From NCBI GenBank assembly GCA_019925795.1, contig CM034304.1, positions 9,301,471 through 9,365,470 of the forward strand: a DNA stretch of 64,000 bases. Reading direction: 5' to 3'. The notes below the pieces were generated by a model. That model had not been told where the DNA came from. It worked only from the letters and a program-made list of their open reading frames with translations, and ran no database searches. Below, piece after piece: positions 21,701 to 34,900 of the stretch (positions are counted from its first letter, which is position 1; every line of letters begins with the position of its first letter). A program made the position numbers and the translations under genes. Source of the stretch: Dendrobium chrysotoxum. Lineage: Eukaryota; Streptophyta; Magnoliopsida; Asparagales; Orchidaceae.

Positions 21701-24700
21701 ACTATTTCTATGTGGAAAATTTAGCCCCAGTATATATTGCATTTCTCCAATGTAGTCCCTCAACTTTAGGGGTTGTTTGGTTAAATGAAAAAGAAATGTA
21801 GTATAAAAAGAATATTTTAGGGTTGTTTAGTGCGTAAAATAAATGTAGGTAAATGCTTTTTTATTTGAAGTAAAATTAATGTAGTGTAGAGTTCAAAAAT
21901 GGTGGCAACAATGGACGTTGTGGTTGGCAACCGGTGGTGGCTAATTTTGGTGTTGTTTAAGAGGGGGGGCGTGGGGGGGGGGGAGCAGCATTGAACGGTG
22001 ACAAGCGGGGGCAAAGGGTGGTGGTGGCAGGTGGCGACAGAGAGCTTGCTCGTGACAAAAATGATTTTCGCTCAAAACTATGGGAGTTTACTTTGCCTCA
22101 AAAAGTGAACTAAAACGCTTTATAATGTATTCCTTTTACTTGGCATTCGATTTTCATCCAATCAAACACCAATATTTTCAATACACACGTAAAAGGATTA
22201 CTTTACACCCACTTTACTTCAAACCAAACAGCCCCTTAAAAAATTGATCAGAAATTATCCCTCCAGTTGAAATTGACGAAAATTGAGATGCAGAATTGAT
22301 ATCAATTCAGTCCCTCGACTATAAAAATTAATCCTAATTGAGCTCTTGAGAGGCTATTTGGGATCAATTTTGTATAAATTGAAGAAATGTGATGCTCTAA
22401 GACTAAATTAGACTAATTGGCCATATATAATTAGTTAGGGAACTATTCTTGACTTTTTCCCTTAAAAAAATGATTGACTCATCATTATCAATACTAACAA
22501 CAAAATAAACATTTTTGACAAAAGATATTTAAAATTCTTAACAAATTAGAACATCTTTAGGCATGAAATAAGAATTTTTGTAAATTGAGGCTCTTAACTT
22601 TTTCCAATTGAATGTTATTATTAAATCTCTACGAGATGATGTCAACATAAGCGAAGTGCACAACTTGGGCTTTGACTTTTTTTTCAACATTATGAAGTTG
22701 ATAGGAATACTTGAGTTGGCAAGTAATCCAAGAGGAAATACTTGAGTTCGCAAGCAACCCTAGCAATAATTGATAAAAACAGCTGGAATAACGCGAAAAT
22801 CTTGATGAAATCAATCCAAAATGATAGATTATAATAGTGGAATCAAAGCAAAAGCAAACACAAAGCAAGATACAATTGATCCTCAATTCGAGAGGAGGAT
22901 CGTTCTCTCCCAATCTCTAGACGATGAATCTAGAGCCCAAGACTCAAAAGAACTCAAGAGAACCCAAACAAATCCGAGCATAACCCTAACCCTAATCCTC
23001 CCTCCCATACTTAAGACATACAATTAATTATTAAAGACAAATTACTCCCTTGCCCTTGACGCCCCCTCCTTTGCCTCCAAATAGTTTGAATTTGAATTCC
23101 TAGTAGGCCCCACCCCTTTCTCTTTCTCTATGCCACCGCCCCTTCTCCTGTAGCAAAGAACTGGCCCCTTTGAAGGGGCCGGTTGGAGTTGGGCCGGTCT
23201 ACTAGGGACCAGTCTAACAGAAGTATTAAATCAAAAGGAATAATGTATATAGGAGTGCTGAATGAAAGTCAAATTGTTATACAATGTATAGGTTTGAACT
23301 TGTTTCGTTTAGTTCAAACATATTTTGTAACAAATTCTGAATTCAGTTTAATTATCTAATACTTGCCTCTTTTCTACATGACAATTCCTCACTTTCATGG
23401 GACTCTTCAGCAAATTTCTCATCAGCTAACTTCTTTAATAAATTTTGCACATCATTTTGTTGAAGAATAGACTCCTCCAGCTGCTTAATGTGAATAACAT
23501 CCTTGCCACCCATCTTTACCCCAAAAATAATGTGAGTTCCATATTTATCAATAAACCTACAAAACAAGACAAAAGAACAAATATTTTTGAATTAGTAAAT
23601 GCATCGTGATTCAAGGAAATGAGTAGTGTATCAATGCTACAAAGACTGCAATTGAAGACAAATAAATTATGATGCATAGAGTTTGTAACAGGGGACAATA
23701 GGGTCCCACTACGCACTATCCTCCTAGATTCATAGATCGTGCATTTGGTTATTTAGATCTTTCTAATGTTTCCATGCCGTTCAGGACCCCGCCCCCCTAC
23801 TTCCCTCACTTTTATTTTATTTTGCCAAGGGAGGTTTCTTTTTTGATGCTCCATATCAGATTGTACTCATTGTATACCTTTTGCCTTTAATTTTAAATAA
23901 TGCAAATGCAACTTAAGAAAAAAAAAAAGAAGAAATCGTGTCGTCATGTACAACAAAAAAGGTGAAAGAGATCTAGAATTAATATAAATACAAACTGATT
24001 ACATAACCCTATCTGTTTTTATGTCTATAGACTAACTAGAATATTTTTCTGTATGTTAAGACAGTGGAACATTTGCATGGTATAAAGAAAAGCATCAACA
24101 TGATATCACCAATTTCTCCATGAACTTGTCAGATCAAACATTATCATGATCATCCAACATAAAAAAAGCCAGTGCTATTGAGGTCTCACTTTCAAACTAC
24201 CTGTTGCCTATCCCCAACCGCCTCAAACAATAGCTGAGGGCAACTCTATTCACTATTTCCACCTAAATTTTTGGAGCATTTTCATCCATCATAATTTGTC
24301 CACATATATGGAAAACGGTTAATTCTAAAGGCTGGCATTTGCTTCTCGTAGAATCAGGGGAGCAATTGAATTCAAATTGCTACAAGTGTCTTCAAGCATC
24401 AGCGCATGGCCCTTTCCTATATTTGCAAGTCCAGCCGTTCTCCTCCTTGCCAATTGCAGCAATCATGTGGCCTGGATTAGCTCCTCTAGCTATTGTCACA
24501 CCAGCTATTGCCGCCCATGGGCGGGAACCCATCGGCGTTGTTTTTCTTTTTTCTTTCATCAAGCATCAATATATTCCAGCGTTACCCTTGTCAAAATTCA
24601 TATGTAATTTACTTGGTTTCCTTACTGTTTTGGATGAAAAATTGTGTAAATACCCTATAATTCAGCGAGAAATGGAAAAATTCTTTTCTCAAAATTTATA

Positions 24701-25908
24701 TTTTGTTCAATAATTAGTATTTTCCATGTGCCAAACTCTAGTGAAATAAAGCCTGAAGTTTGGTTTCATCTGATATGCAACCAAGCATGAACAGCATAGC
24801 CTTGATTTCAAATGAACTTGAGCTGGCTCCAAATCTAAACACTTCAAGTTAATACATATACACATTAGGTGTAGATAAGAAAACATGAGCTCCCGTGCTG
24901 CAAAGCATTACATGAAGTAATAACCTACATCAGGCTTACTACACAATATTTTATATGGTTCATTAGATTTCATCTAATAATTAAAAACATTTCATAAAAC
25001 TTAACCTTTTGAAAGGTGCTGCTTGTCTATAAAGTATAGATTCATGTCATAAGCTTTAAGAATATGCCCTCCAAAGATTTTGCATTATAATTAATAAACC
25101 AAATATGCAAACATAATAAACATAAGTAAACATGTTCATACGAGTATATTTTGAGTATATTTTGAATATGAACACGAACAAGCTACAATTGGATATTTTT
25201 TAATTAAAACTTCATGTAATAAACTATAATCACATTACAAAATTAAGTTTCATGTTACAACATGCATCTTTTGCCAATAAATTAATTTTTTATGAAATTG
25301 AACTCATATTTTCATCGACATCATCATAGCAGTATCCCAACCATTTTGGTTTGGCTTTATGAAACTCATTCTACATGTATTCTTCTTAATTGATATCTCA
25401 GGTGTTGGTTATGTTTAATGCAAATATGTTTGCATAACTTATAGCTTATTACTTTTGACCACCCATTTTCCTACATAGTCCTTCACATAAAATTTATCTA
25501 CCCCACGATGATCTTTTACCCTCCATGGTAGAAGCCAAAAGCCACAAAAGTTTGACCAACCTTAGATATCCATCACAATTTTAAATTATCTTCAATTAGT
25601 GCTACCCTCGATATCTTCTAATCCAATCATCTCTCAATCTATTCTTCATAGTTTTACCAAAAAATTAACCTAATATTATCATTTTTACCACATTAATTTG
25701 TTTATCAATGATTTCTTTACAAACAAACAATCAAATTAAAAAAGCAATGTCGGCCTAATTGTAGTTCTATGAAAATGATTTTGCATGCTTTCATGAAATT
25801 CTCTTATTGCATTAAACTCCTCATTATTCAATATAATAGATTTAAAATACTTGAGATTTATTACACATCGGTATTGCTTTATTTTCAAATAATAATGATT
25901 GTTTTCAA

Positions 25909-25940
<32 letters not shown>

Positions 25941-28900
25941 TGATTGATAATTATAAATTTTACACCTACTTAAACTATATATCATATTCTCAATCTTTAT
26001 TTTACTAATCATAAGCCTCTTATATTCAACAAATTTCTTTCGCTGTTATAACTTTTCATTTATTTGAACTTAAGCCATATCCATCGGAACTATGTTATCT
26101 TCAAATAACATAAATCAAATCAAGGAACCTTATTTTGAAATCCTTTATAAGGATGTCCAGGATCAATAAAAAAGATACAGACTTTATTGATTCTTAATAG
26201 GACTCTATTTAAGAACTCTTTCGTCAGTCAATACCCACTTCAAATTAGATAAAGTTTCATCATATCTATCTTTAATAAGTTCAAGGCACCTATGTTTTTT
26301 CTTAAAGCATGCCAAATCAGTTATCATGTTAATCATAAGTTTTCTCAAAATTCAAAAGGGTTCTCTATTTTTTTTCTCTTTTTCAAGGCTGGACTTCATG
26401 TCAACTTAAACTAGGCTTAGCAATACCAAACTAACTAGGATAAGTCCTCGTATGACACATAAATTACGATTTGATTTTGAATGGAATGGAAAATATTCAA
26501 ATTTCTAAAATGTTTTAGAACCTTATAGAAGAAATTTCTAAAACATTCTACAAGTTCCCAAGCACTTTCCCAAAATCGCATCGAAATCCAAGCCAAACAA
26601 GTTTTTCTATACAACCCTAGTTTTAGCATTAATTTGGATTATTTTAATTTGTTTTTGAGTCATTATCCTATTTAAGATGCAATTAGGTTGTAATTGCAAG
26701 CTGAAATCAATAATAATATTCTCTCTTGCTTGGTCAATACCCTCTCTCTCCCCTATTATTCACAACAAGAAACACTCTCTATCACTCTCTTTCCCTCTCA
26801 TATTATTATTTTACTATTGCTCTCTCTCTCTCTCTAATTAGTGATTGACACATCCATAGGGCTCACATCTCCCAGCTCCAATATTTCCTTGGCTCAATTC
26901 CCTAGGATAGCTGGGTGGGTTGATGCCCTTATATCTATTAGATTTTATAAGGATATAATGATTTTCTCTCTCCAATCCAATAAAACAAACCCTATGATAA
27001 GCTTCTTGGAGAAATAAAGGAAAAGGCACCTTTAGAGTAGGTGTGGACTCCTAAAGAGAAATTTTGAGAATAGAAAAAAGCAGAAATTTCACTCCTTAAT
27101 CTAAATTACAGAAGTTTTGGGCTATTAAAGGCTTTACATGGACTAGTTTTGAGTTTAGGGAAGGATTTGGACTGGTTGATTATTACATAATTAAAACGAA
27201 AATAAAAAAATAAACTACAAGGGGGTTCGGGTAGGGTTTTGGTGGTTTCAGGGTTTGAATTGGCTAAGTTGTGGGAGGTCTCGACTGGCTGAACCGTGGT
27301 TTGCTATCTTGCTATGCAACTTGCAGGTTTTGACTGGTTGAACCACAGGCAGCTTTTGTACTAATTTCTGGAGACTTCACTCAACTGTTGTCTGTAATAT
27401 TTTTATAGTGGTTTGTTTCCTTCTTCTATGATAGACTTTAATAATTATTTTATTGTCTTTGTTTTGTTCTTCTGAATTATTGATCGATTGTTCACATTGT
27501 TTTTAGAATATATTTGAATCCAAGGGAATATACTATTGCTTAACACTCCCATCGCCATAAAAAACAACGCTATCCTGAAGGTTGAGAGATTAAAAAAAAA
27601 TTGCTAAAATTTTTTCCAATGTGGCATCATCCAGAATAGTGAGAGTCCATTGCAAGATTACTTGGCGGTGAGATAATGTGGGAAGTAAGAATTGCACAAT
27701 GAAGACTAAGTGGTTGATTGTTGTGGCTGAAAGGTAGTAGAGGTCTGGTGGCAAGTAGAGGATCACCTTTTAAGGGCCTAAGAACTAAAAGATGGAAGAT
27801 TGAATGAATTTTGCTTTATGGAGGAAGTGTAAATTGGTAAGCCACACGATTGATAATAGCTTGAACTAGAAAATGTCCAAAATAACATTTCGCCCAAAGT
27901 CACAATCCCCCCACTAGATCTATTACTACTTAAATCACACTCCATATATTCGATTTTAGATCTACTCAAACAAAAATCTTTACACCCTATGGTTGACCAC
28001 TATAATTCAAGATTTCCTTCAACTCCCTATGCAGTCTTATCAACAAGAAGAATATCATCAGTAAAAAACATACACCAAGGTACATCCTCTTGCAAATGTC
28101 TAGTAAGAATATTCATGACTAAAGCAAAAAAATATGAGCTTAAAGATCATCCTTGATGTAAACCAACTGAAAACTGAAATAAGAAAATACTTTGTCAAAC
28201 CACCTTGTGTTTGAGCACAAGTAACAACACCTGCATAGATATCCTTAATGACTTGAATATAAGCATTAAGTCTTTTCTTTTCTAGAACTTTCCATAGCAT
28301 TCTCTTGGAACTTTAAGCTTTATGTAAATCAATAAATATCATATGAAGATCCTTCTTATTCTCTTTATACTTCTCCATCAAACTTCTCAATAAATATATA
28401 GCTTCCATAGTAGACTTACCTGGTATGAATCCAAATTGATTTTGAGAAATATTAGTATCACGTCATAACTTATACTCAATAACTCTCTCCCATAGGTTTA
28501 ATGTATGACACATTAACTTAATTCCTCTGTGCATGAGTTTTATTCTTAAAAATAAGAATCAATACACTCCTTCACTCATATGCCATCTTCTTAGCCTTCA
28601 AAATAATATTAAATATAAGTGATATTCATATTCAATTAATTGATCAACTTAACGGGAAAAGAAAAAAAACCCTCTACTAGGGCTAAGTCTAGCTATTTGT
28701 TTATTCTTTATGGCTGGTATCCCACCACTTATTGGATTCTTTGCTAAACAAATGGTATTATACTCAAGTACACACGAAGGTTACTATTTCTTGCTAAATA
28801 AATGGTACAATAAAAAATTTTGTAAACCCAAAAATTCCTTCATATCCTAAACATTTTCACACTACTATTGAAATATCATCAGGTCCTATAGCTTTTGCAC

Positions 28901-31900
28901 ACTTCATTTTCTTTAAAACCTCTCTAACTTTAATAAAAATAAAAATCTCTATTTTCATTTAAGGTACTAAGGTCACTCAAGTAAATTGTATTCTTACGAG
29001 CTTTAGCAAAAAGCTTATCGAAATATCTCATCCGCTTATGCTGAATATCATCTTCTAATGAAAACACTTTTTGATCTATATCCTTAATGCATTTCACTTG
29101 AATTAAATCCTTACTTCTCATATCTCTTTGTTTGGCTATATTATACATACATCTTTCTCCCTCCTTTATATTTAATCTATTATATAAATCATTAAAATCT
29201 AAATTCTTCGCATTACATATTGCATTCTTAGGCTCCTTATGGCTCATTTATACCTTTCTCAATTTTTCGAATTTTTGCATCTAAACTAATTTTTGTAACA
29301 AAGCTTCCATAACTAACTATTTTTACTATCAGGTAATTTTCTTTTTAATACTCCAAGTACATACTTTGCAATATTCTTAATATCACTAGTTATTTTTTTC
29401 CACATAATATTAGCTTTCTCATGCACAGTTAAAATCTTAAGATCTTGAATCTCCTCTCAAAAATATTTTTGTTAGCATTTTTTAAAGTCTCTATTTAATT
29501 CTAGGATAATATTTTACTATATTTTTCATACTCCGCCCCTTCATCTTACAGTCGAAAACTAATAAATGATGTTAAGTAACAATCTACGTCTTACTATATC
29601 CATAATAGCCACCTTGAATTGCTCACTTGGAATAACTTTATAATCTTTGTAATCTAAATAATCTATTTTTCTTATAAGAAAATAATCAATCTATGTTTTA
29701 CTATATCCATTCTTATAAGCGATGAAATGATCCTCTCTTTCTTAAATAAACTATTAACAAATACAAAATCATAAACTAGAATAAAATCTAATATGATCTT
29801 ATCACCTTCATCAGTCGATCTAAATTCATAGCCACCATAAACTCTTTTAAAATCTTCTACTACTATATTAACATGTCCATTTAAATCTCCTCCAGTAAAA
29901 ACTTTTTCTTCAAGAGATATCCTTTGTAATAATTATTTAAGTAATTCCAAAATTTTAATTCTAAATACATATCTAAACCTACTTGTGAAACATAAATATT
30001 TATAATATTAATAATCTTAGTATTAGCAACAATATTTAAAGTTATAATTCTATATCTAACTCTATAATTTTTTACAACATTATCCTTCAAACTATTATTT
30101 ATAATCACACCTACATTATTTCTAGTACGACTCCTATCAGGTCTATATTTAACGCGGAAATTAAATCTAAAAATTTACGAAAATAATATTGTTGGTTGGG
30201 AGTTTGAAGGATTTGTGTTTATAGTTCACAAAGACTTTTATGATCCGTGCGAATAACAAACTCAGTGGCTAAAAGGTATTATCGTCATTACAAATAGCTA
30301 CGGTAATAGCATATAATTTTTTTAAATAAGTTGAAGATCTAGATAAATGGGCACTTAGTTTCTTACTAAAAAAAGAGAGGATGATTATTTTGTAGCAAAC
30401 AGCTCCAATACCAACATTTGAAGCAACAATTGCAATAATAAAAGGGTTTTGAGAAATTGAGTAGGGTTAAGACTGAGGCTGACGTCATTGCTAGTTTTAG
30501 ATTATTAAAAGCAGTAGATGCAAAATCGTCCCATTTAAAGGAGCTTTTCTTGAGAAGATTGGTTAAGGGAGTTGCAATGAAGCATAATTAGAGATAAAAT
30601 GATGGTACTAAAAAGGAATGAAGATATCGTACAGATAAAAGAACTAGCTAAGTAGTCATAGAATCAACTTTCTTAGGGTCAACTTGTACGCTACCGGAAG
30701 ACACAGTGTGACCAAGGTATTTAATGGATGATTGACAAAATTGACATTTGTTTAATTTAAAAAATAGTTTGTTTGTCACTAGACATTAAAAAGTGAGACG
30801 AAGATAATCATAATGAAGTTCAAGAGTAGGACTATATATATGAAAATATCATACAAAAATAATAATAATAACAAACCTGCGAAGATAAAAATGAAAAACT
30901 TGATTCATTAAAGCTTGAAAAGTAAATGGGGCATTTGTTAAGCCAAAAGGCATAACGAACAATTCAAGGTGGCTATTGTGAGTATGAAAGATAGATTTAT
31001 GAATATCTTTTGGGTGCATTCAAACTTGATGATAGTTGGAATAGAGATCAAGTTAAGAAAAAAGAAGGCTCAATGTAATTCATCTAAAAGTTCATCCACC
31101 ATTGGAATAGGAAATTTATTTTTAATAGTTAGAGCATTAAGGGCTTGATAATCAAATACATAAATGCCCTGTTCCATCATATTTTTTGACATGAAGTACA
31201 GGGCTTGAAAAAGGACTAACTATGGCGAATAATTTCAAATTGTAAAATTTACAAAACAAACTGTTCCATAGTATCTTTTTAAAAATGAGGATAACGATAA
31301 TAGCAGATGTTAGCTAGTTTTGATAATGATGAAAGATGATTACGATGATCAATGGTGCATTGGTGGTGGTAAGCCTTGTGGTGGCTGAAATAAATGTTGA
31401 AATTATCTTAATAGTGTGGAAATGGGTGTAGGTATGGGGTTTGTAATGGTAGCAATGTATTCGTTTAAGAGATTTTGAGATTTTCAGGAGGTGGAAGGTC
31501 CATATCTAAGGGCTGTGATTGAATAGCGAAGATTTGTACGGAGGGAGCATGAGATATCAATGCACGCAACAGATTAAAAGAGATAGGATCAGCTGATAAT
31601 CGAGGCTTGCCAGAAAGTGCAAGATAGTGATATTGGCTCCATGAAAGGAAAGGACAAATAAATCTAAAAGAACCTGGTAACCTAGCATGGTAATGGTGAC
31701 CTGAGAACATTTGGGATTACAGAATAATAAGTTTCCATTGTCAACTAAATTCTTGAATTTTTTTATAGGTTGTGGATGAAGGCCAAGTTGTTGAATAAGA
31801 TTATCATGAATAAAATTATTAGTACTCCTACTATCAATTAAGATATGAACCTTTTGATGGTTAATTGAGCCAATTAATTGAAAAGAATGGGGATTAAATT

Positions 31901-34900
31901 GGCCAGCTAAAGCATTTAAGATAATTTCTGGAGAAAGATCTTAATGATCATCATTGTTGGTAGAAAAGATACGATCATCTATGAAGTCATGGTCATCCAT
32001 GCCAAGCAACAGATAGAATTTATTAGGACAGTGATGATGTGGAGCAAATTTTGCTTCACAATTAAAACAATGACCCTTTTCCCGTCAAAATTGAATTTCA
32101 GCTACGGAGAGTTTGCGAATTGGGAGGGTTGGATGTTTATGGTTGTTAATGGGTCGTGGTAAAAATGGGGTGGAAGGTCGGTTGAATGGCAGTGGAGGAG
32201 TAGGAGTTGGGTTCGAGCGTGAGTGCGAGCGCCAGCACTCTAGCGCGCCGGTGCTCGAGCTCGGGATCGGGCTCGGATGCGGGTGCAAGCGCAATCACGG
32301 GTGCAAGGTGCGAATGCGACCACGAGCGCAAGTGCGGGGTGCAAACATGGGTTGCAAGCGCGACAAGCGAGGGCTACGAGGTAAGATGCTTTCGGGTTAA
32401 ACGGGTTATTTTCAAGTTCTCGGGTTAACTCAATCCCGACCCAATATGTCAATAGAGTCAAAAAATTCAACCCGAACCCGACCCGTTTGTTAAACGGGTC
32501 GATCCGAACCCAAAATTTTCGGGTTGGATTTTCGGGTCGTGTCATGTATTAACACCCTTATTGTAATGATAGCATGAAATCGGGCCAAGAAAGTACTTGA
32601 CCTTTCATTTGTAACCATTGATACCATGTAGCTGCTGCACCTTTAAGATGGAAAAACATAATTCTAACACGTTGACAATCCGAAGTGTTATGAAAATCAA
32701 AATACTTATAGGCTTCAAAGATCCATGTTTCCATGTTAGATCCATTAAAGCGAGAGAGTTCGATTTTTATTGATTTACTGAAGGAAAACTTAGTTTTGAA
32801 GGTGGCGGTTGTTGGGAAGGGAACCAGGTGAAGAATCCAAGAATACCGGCGGAAGGCAAGGGTTCTTGATGGAGGGAAGGAGGTGGTCGGTTGATGCGCA
32901 AGCTGTTGAGGCACTTGTCCACGAAATCCATGAATGTTTGGAATAGTTGTAGGGATGCGCAATTGAAGCAAATTGAACATCAACTTGTTTGAGGGATTTC
33001 CAGATTTCTGAAAATTGCAATGTTTGATGGGATGGCATTGAACGCAAGGCTTCCGCCAAATTTACATTCTTCAAATCAAATCTCAATGAGAGCACCAATT
33101 TGATATGCTCTTTTGAGAACGAAGAAGGGAAAGACACCTTTAAAGTAGGTATGGATACTAAAAAGAAGAATGGAGAATAGAAAGAAGTAGAAATTTCATT
33201 CCTTAATTTGAATTACAACTATTTTGGGTTATTTAAAGGCATTACATGGACTGCTTATAGGTTTAGGGAAAGATTTGGACCGGTTTCTTAATACGAAATT
33301 AAAAAGGAAAAAAAACTACAAGAGAGTTCGGGCAGGGGTTTAGGCAAGTTCAGGGTTTTAGTTAGCTAAGTCGTGGGAGGTCTTGGCTGGCTGAATTGTG
33401 GTTTGTTGCTTTGCCATGCAGCTTGCAGGTTCTGACTGGCTGAACCGCAGGTGGCTTATTTGCTGATTTTTGTAGATTTTGTTCAACTATCGTGTGTACT
33501 ATTTTTGCAATGCTTTTTTCGCTTCCTATTTTATGATACACTTTAAAAAATTATTTTGTTGTTTTTGGCCTGTTCTTCTGAATTCTTGACCCATTATTCA
33601 CATTTATTATTTTACTTTTTGGCTTCGAATCTTCGGTTCTTAAAGCAACAAGGAACTCATAATTCTCCAGTTCTTCAAGTAACCATAATCTTGCATGCAT
33701 GCATGCATAAAGACTTCTTCATTGGAAAACACTAAGGGGTGATTTAGGTTCACTTTTTATTATTGTTTCTATTTTTTAGTATTTTTTTAATTTTACGTTC
33801 TGATATGAAATAAAAATGTGCAGCATTTTATATATAAATTATTTTTATTTTAAGAGAACTAAGCACTTGCATTATAATGTCTTAGACCTTATCAACAACC
33901 ATCTCACCATAAACAACTCCCTCATCATAAACAACTTCTTTAATGCCAAAATGGCATCCACCAGTTCAATTGTTTCAATGAAAACAAATTTTGCCCAGCT
34001 CTCTGCCAAGCGAATTAATATGGTCATGGCACAAGACGGATGAGAGATTGAGGGCTGGAGGGATGCGAGAAGTCAAGGGATATGGACATTGGATGGAAGC
34101 TTAATGACTGAAGGGTTGTCAGATGTCAGATGCGCGCTCACGGGTAGATCTTAAGGAGAGTGTAGAGGGGCGAGAGCTTAGGGATGCGGGTGAGGTGGTG
34201 ATCTCAAGGAGGGTGCTAAGAGAAGACATATGTTAGTTGGGAGCTTGGGGATCAGAGAAATGTCAAGTGGAAGCTCAAGGAGGATGTGGAGGGATTAGAG
34301 CTCAGTGAAAGGGTCGACTGGGAAGAAAAAAATATTGAAGAAACTTAAAATTTATTTTGATTGTTTCTAAAAGCAACTTGATCAGTTTTTAAAAATAAAA
34401 ATAAAAACAACTGCAAACCATGTTTACTCTTTCATTCCCTTGTTTTAAAACACAAAAAAAAAAGAGATGTCAAACAAATCTAAATCTTCATCAAATTCTA
34501 ATCTTGATTTCTTGATTTCTTGCACAAAATCCAAGGCTTTCAACAAATCAAAAAGTCTACAAAATTCTTAAGCATTCAAATTACCATATTGCATCTGTTT
34601 AAAAGATGAAATATCAAACTTTGTTAAATGAGTTTATGGTATTTAGGTTACAACAATAATTTCCATGAAGCAATCCAAGTAAATAGATTTTTAATGCAAA
34701 TTTCAAATAAACAAAAATCTTCATACGTCGAATGAAAATGTCAGCAACAGTAGTTACAAAAGGTTTTGAACAAAATATGATCTCAAAGGCTTAATATTTT
34801 ATCAGGAAGCTCAGTTGAGAACTCACTCAGCCAGTGCAGGGGGGTCCCAAGAAGATGGAACATCATGTTTCACTTGTTCAAGCAACATTAAGTTTGATCT

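Larger units (their letters stand above)
26995..33602 (-). mobile_element. Ty3/gypsy LTR retrotransposon remnant
   Basis: Two LTR copies (26995-27494 and 33101-33600) flank gag, protease and RT in gypsy order on the minus strand. All domains carry stops or frame breaks. The RNase H end and integrase core are missing and a LINE piece lies in their place. Part of the integrase C-terminal region (VAYQFTLPP-like, then KIHSIFHLLVLRP) survives at about 27780-27840. No matching target duplication was seen. Confidence 0.88.
23557..34826 (-). other. Intron 2 of the MACPF gene (11.3 kb)
   Basis: GT-AG intron of 11270 bp. Holds AT-rich DNA (23557-26994), a gypsy element with an embedded LINE piece (26995-33602), and a 33603-34826 tail with a GC-richer block at about 34040-34320 that I could not classify. 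A 124-codon + strand ORF at 24339-24713 has no recognisable relatives. Confidence 0.85.

Noticed and set aside
22978..23000. Telomere-like CCCTAA repeats
   Set aside because: Only about two imperfect units; too short for an interstitial telomere array.
24339..24713. 124-codon ORF in intron 2
   Set aside because: No recognised motifs; lies in an intron on the opposite strand of the gene and overlaps an open frame on the other strand.
27870..30190. Imperfect 20-bp similarity at the two LINE junctions as a target duplication
   Set aside because: Only about 15 of 20 bases match, the sequence is A-rich, and gypsy sequence is missing between the two sides, so a simple insertion does not fit.
32085..32545. 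Overlapping long ORFs on both strands
   Set aside because: They come from GC-rich low-complexity sequence with few stops in any frame; no recognisable protein.
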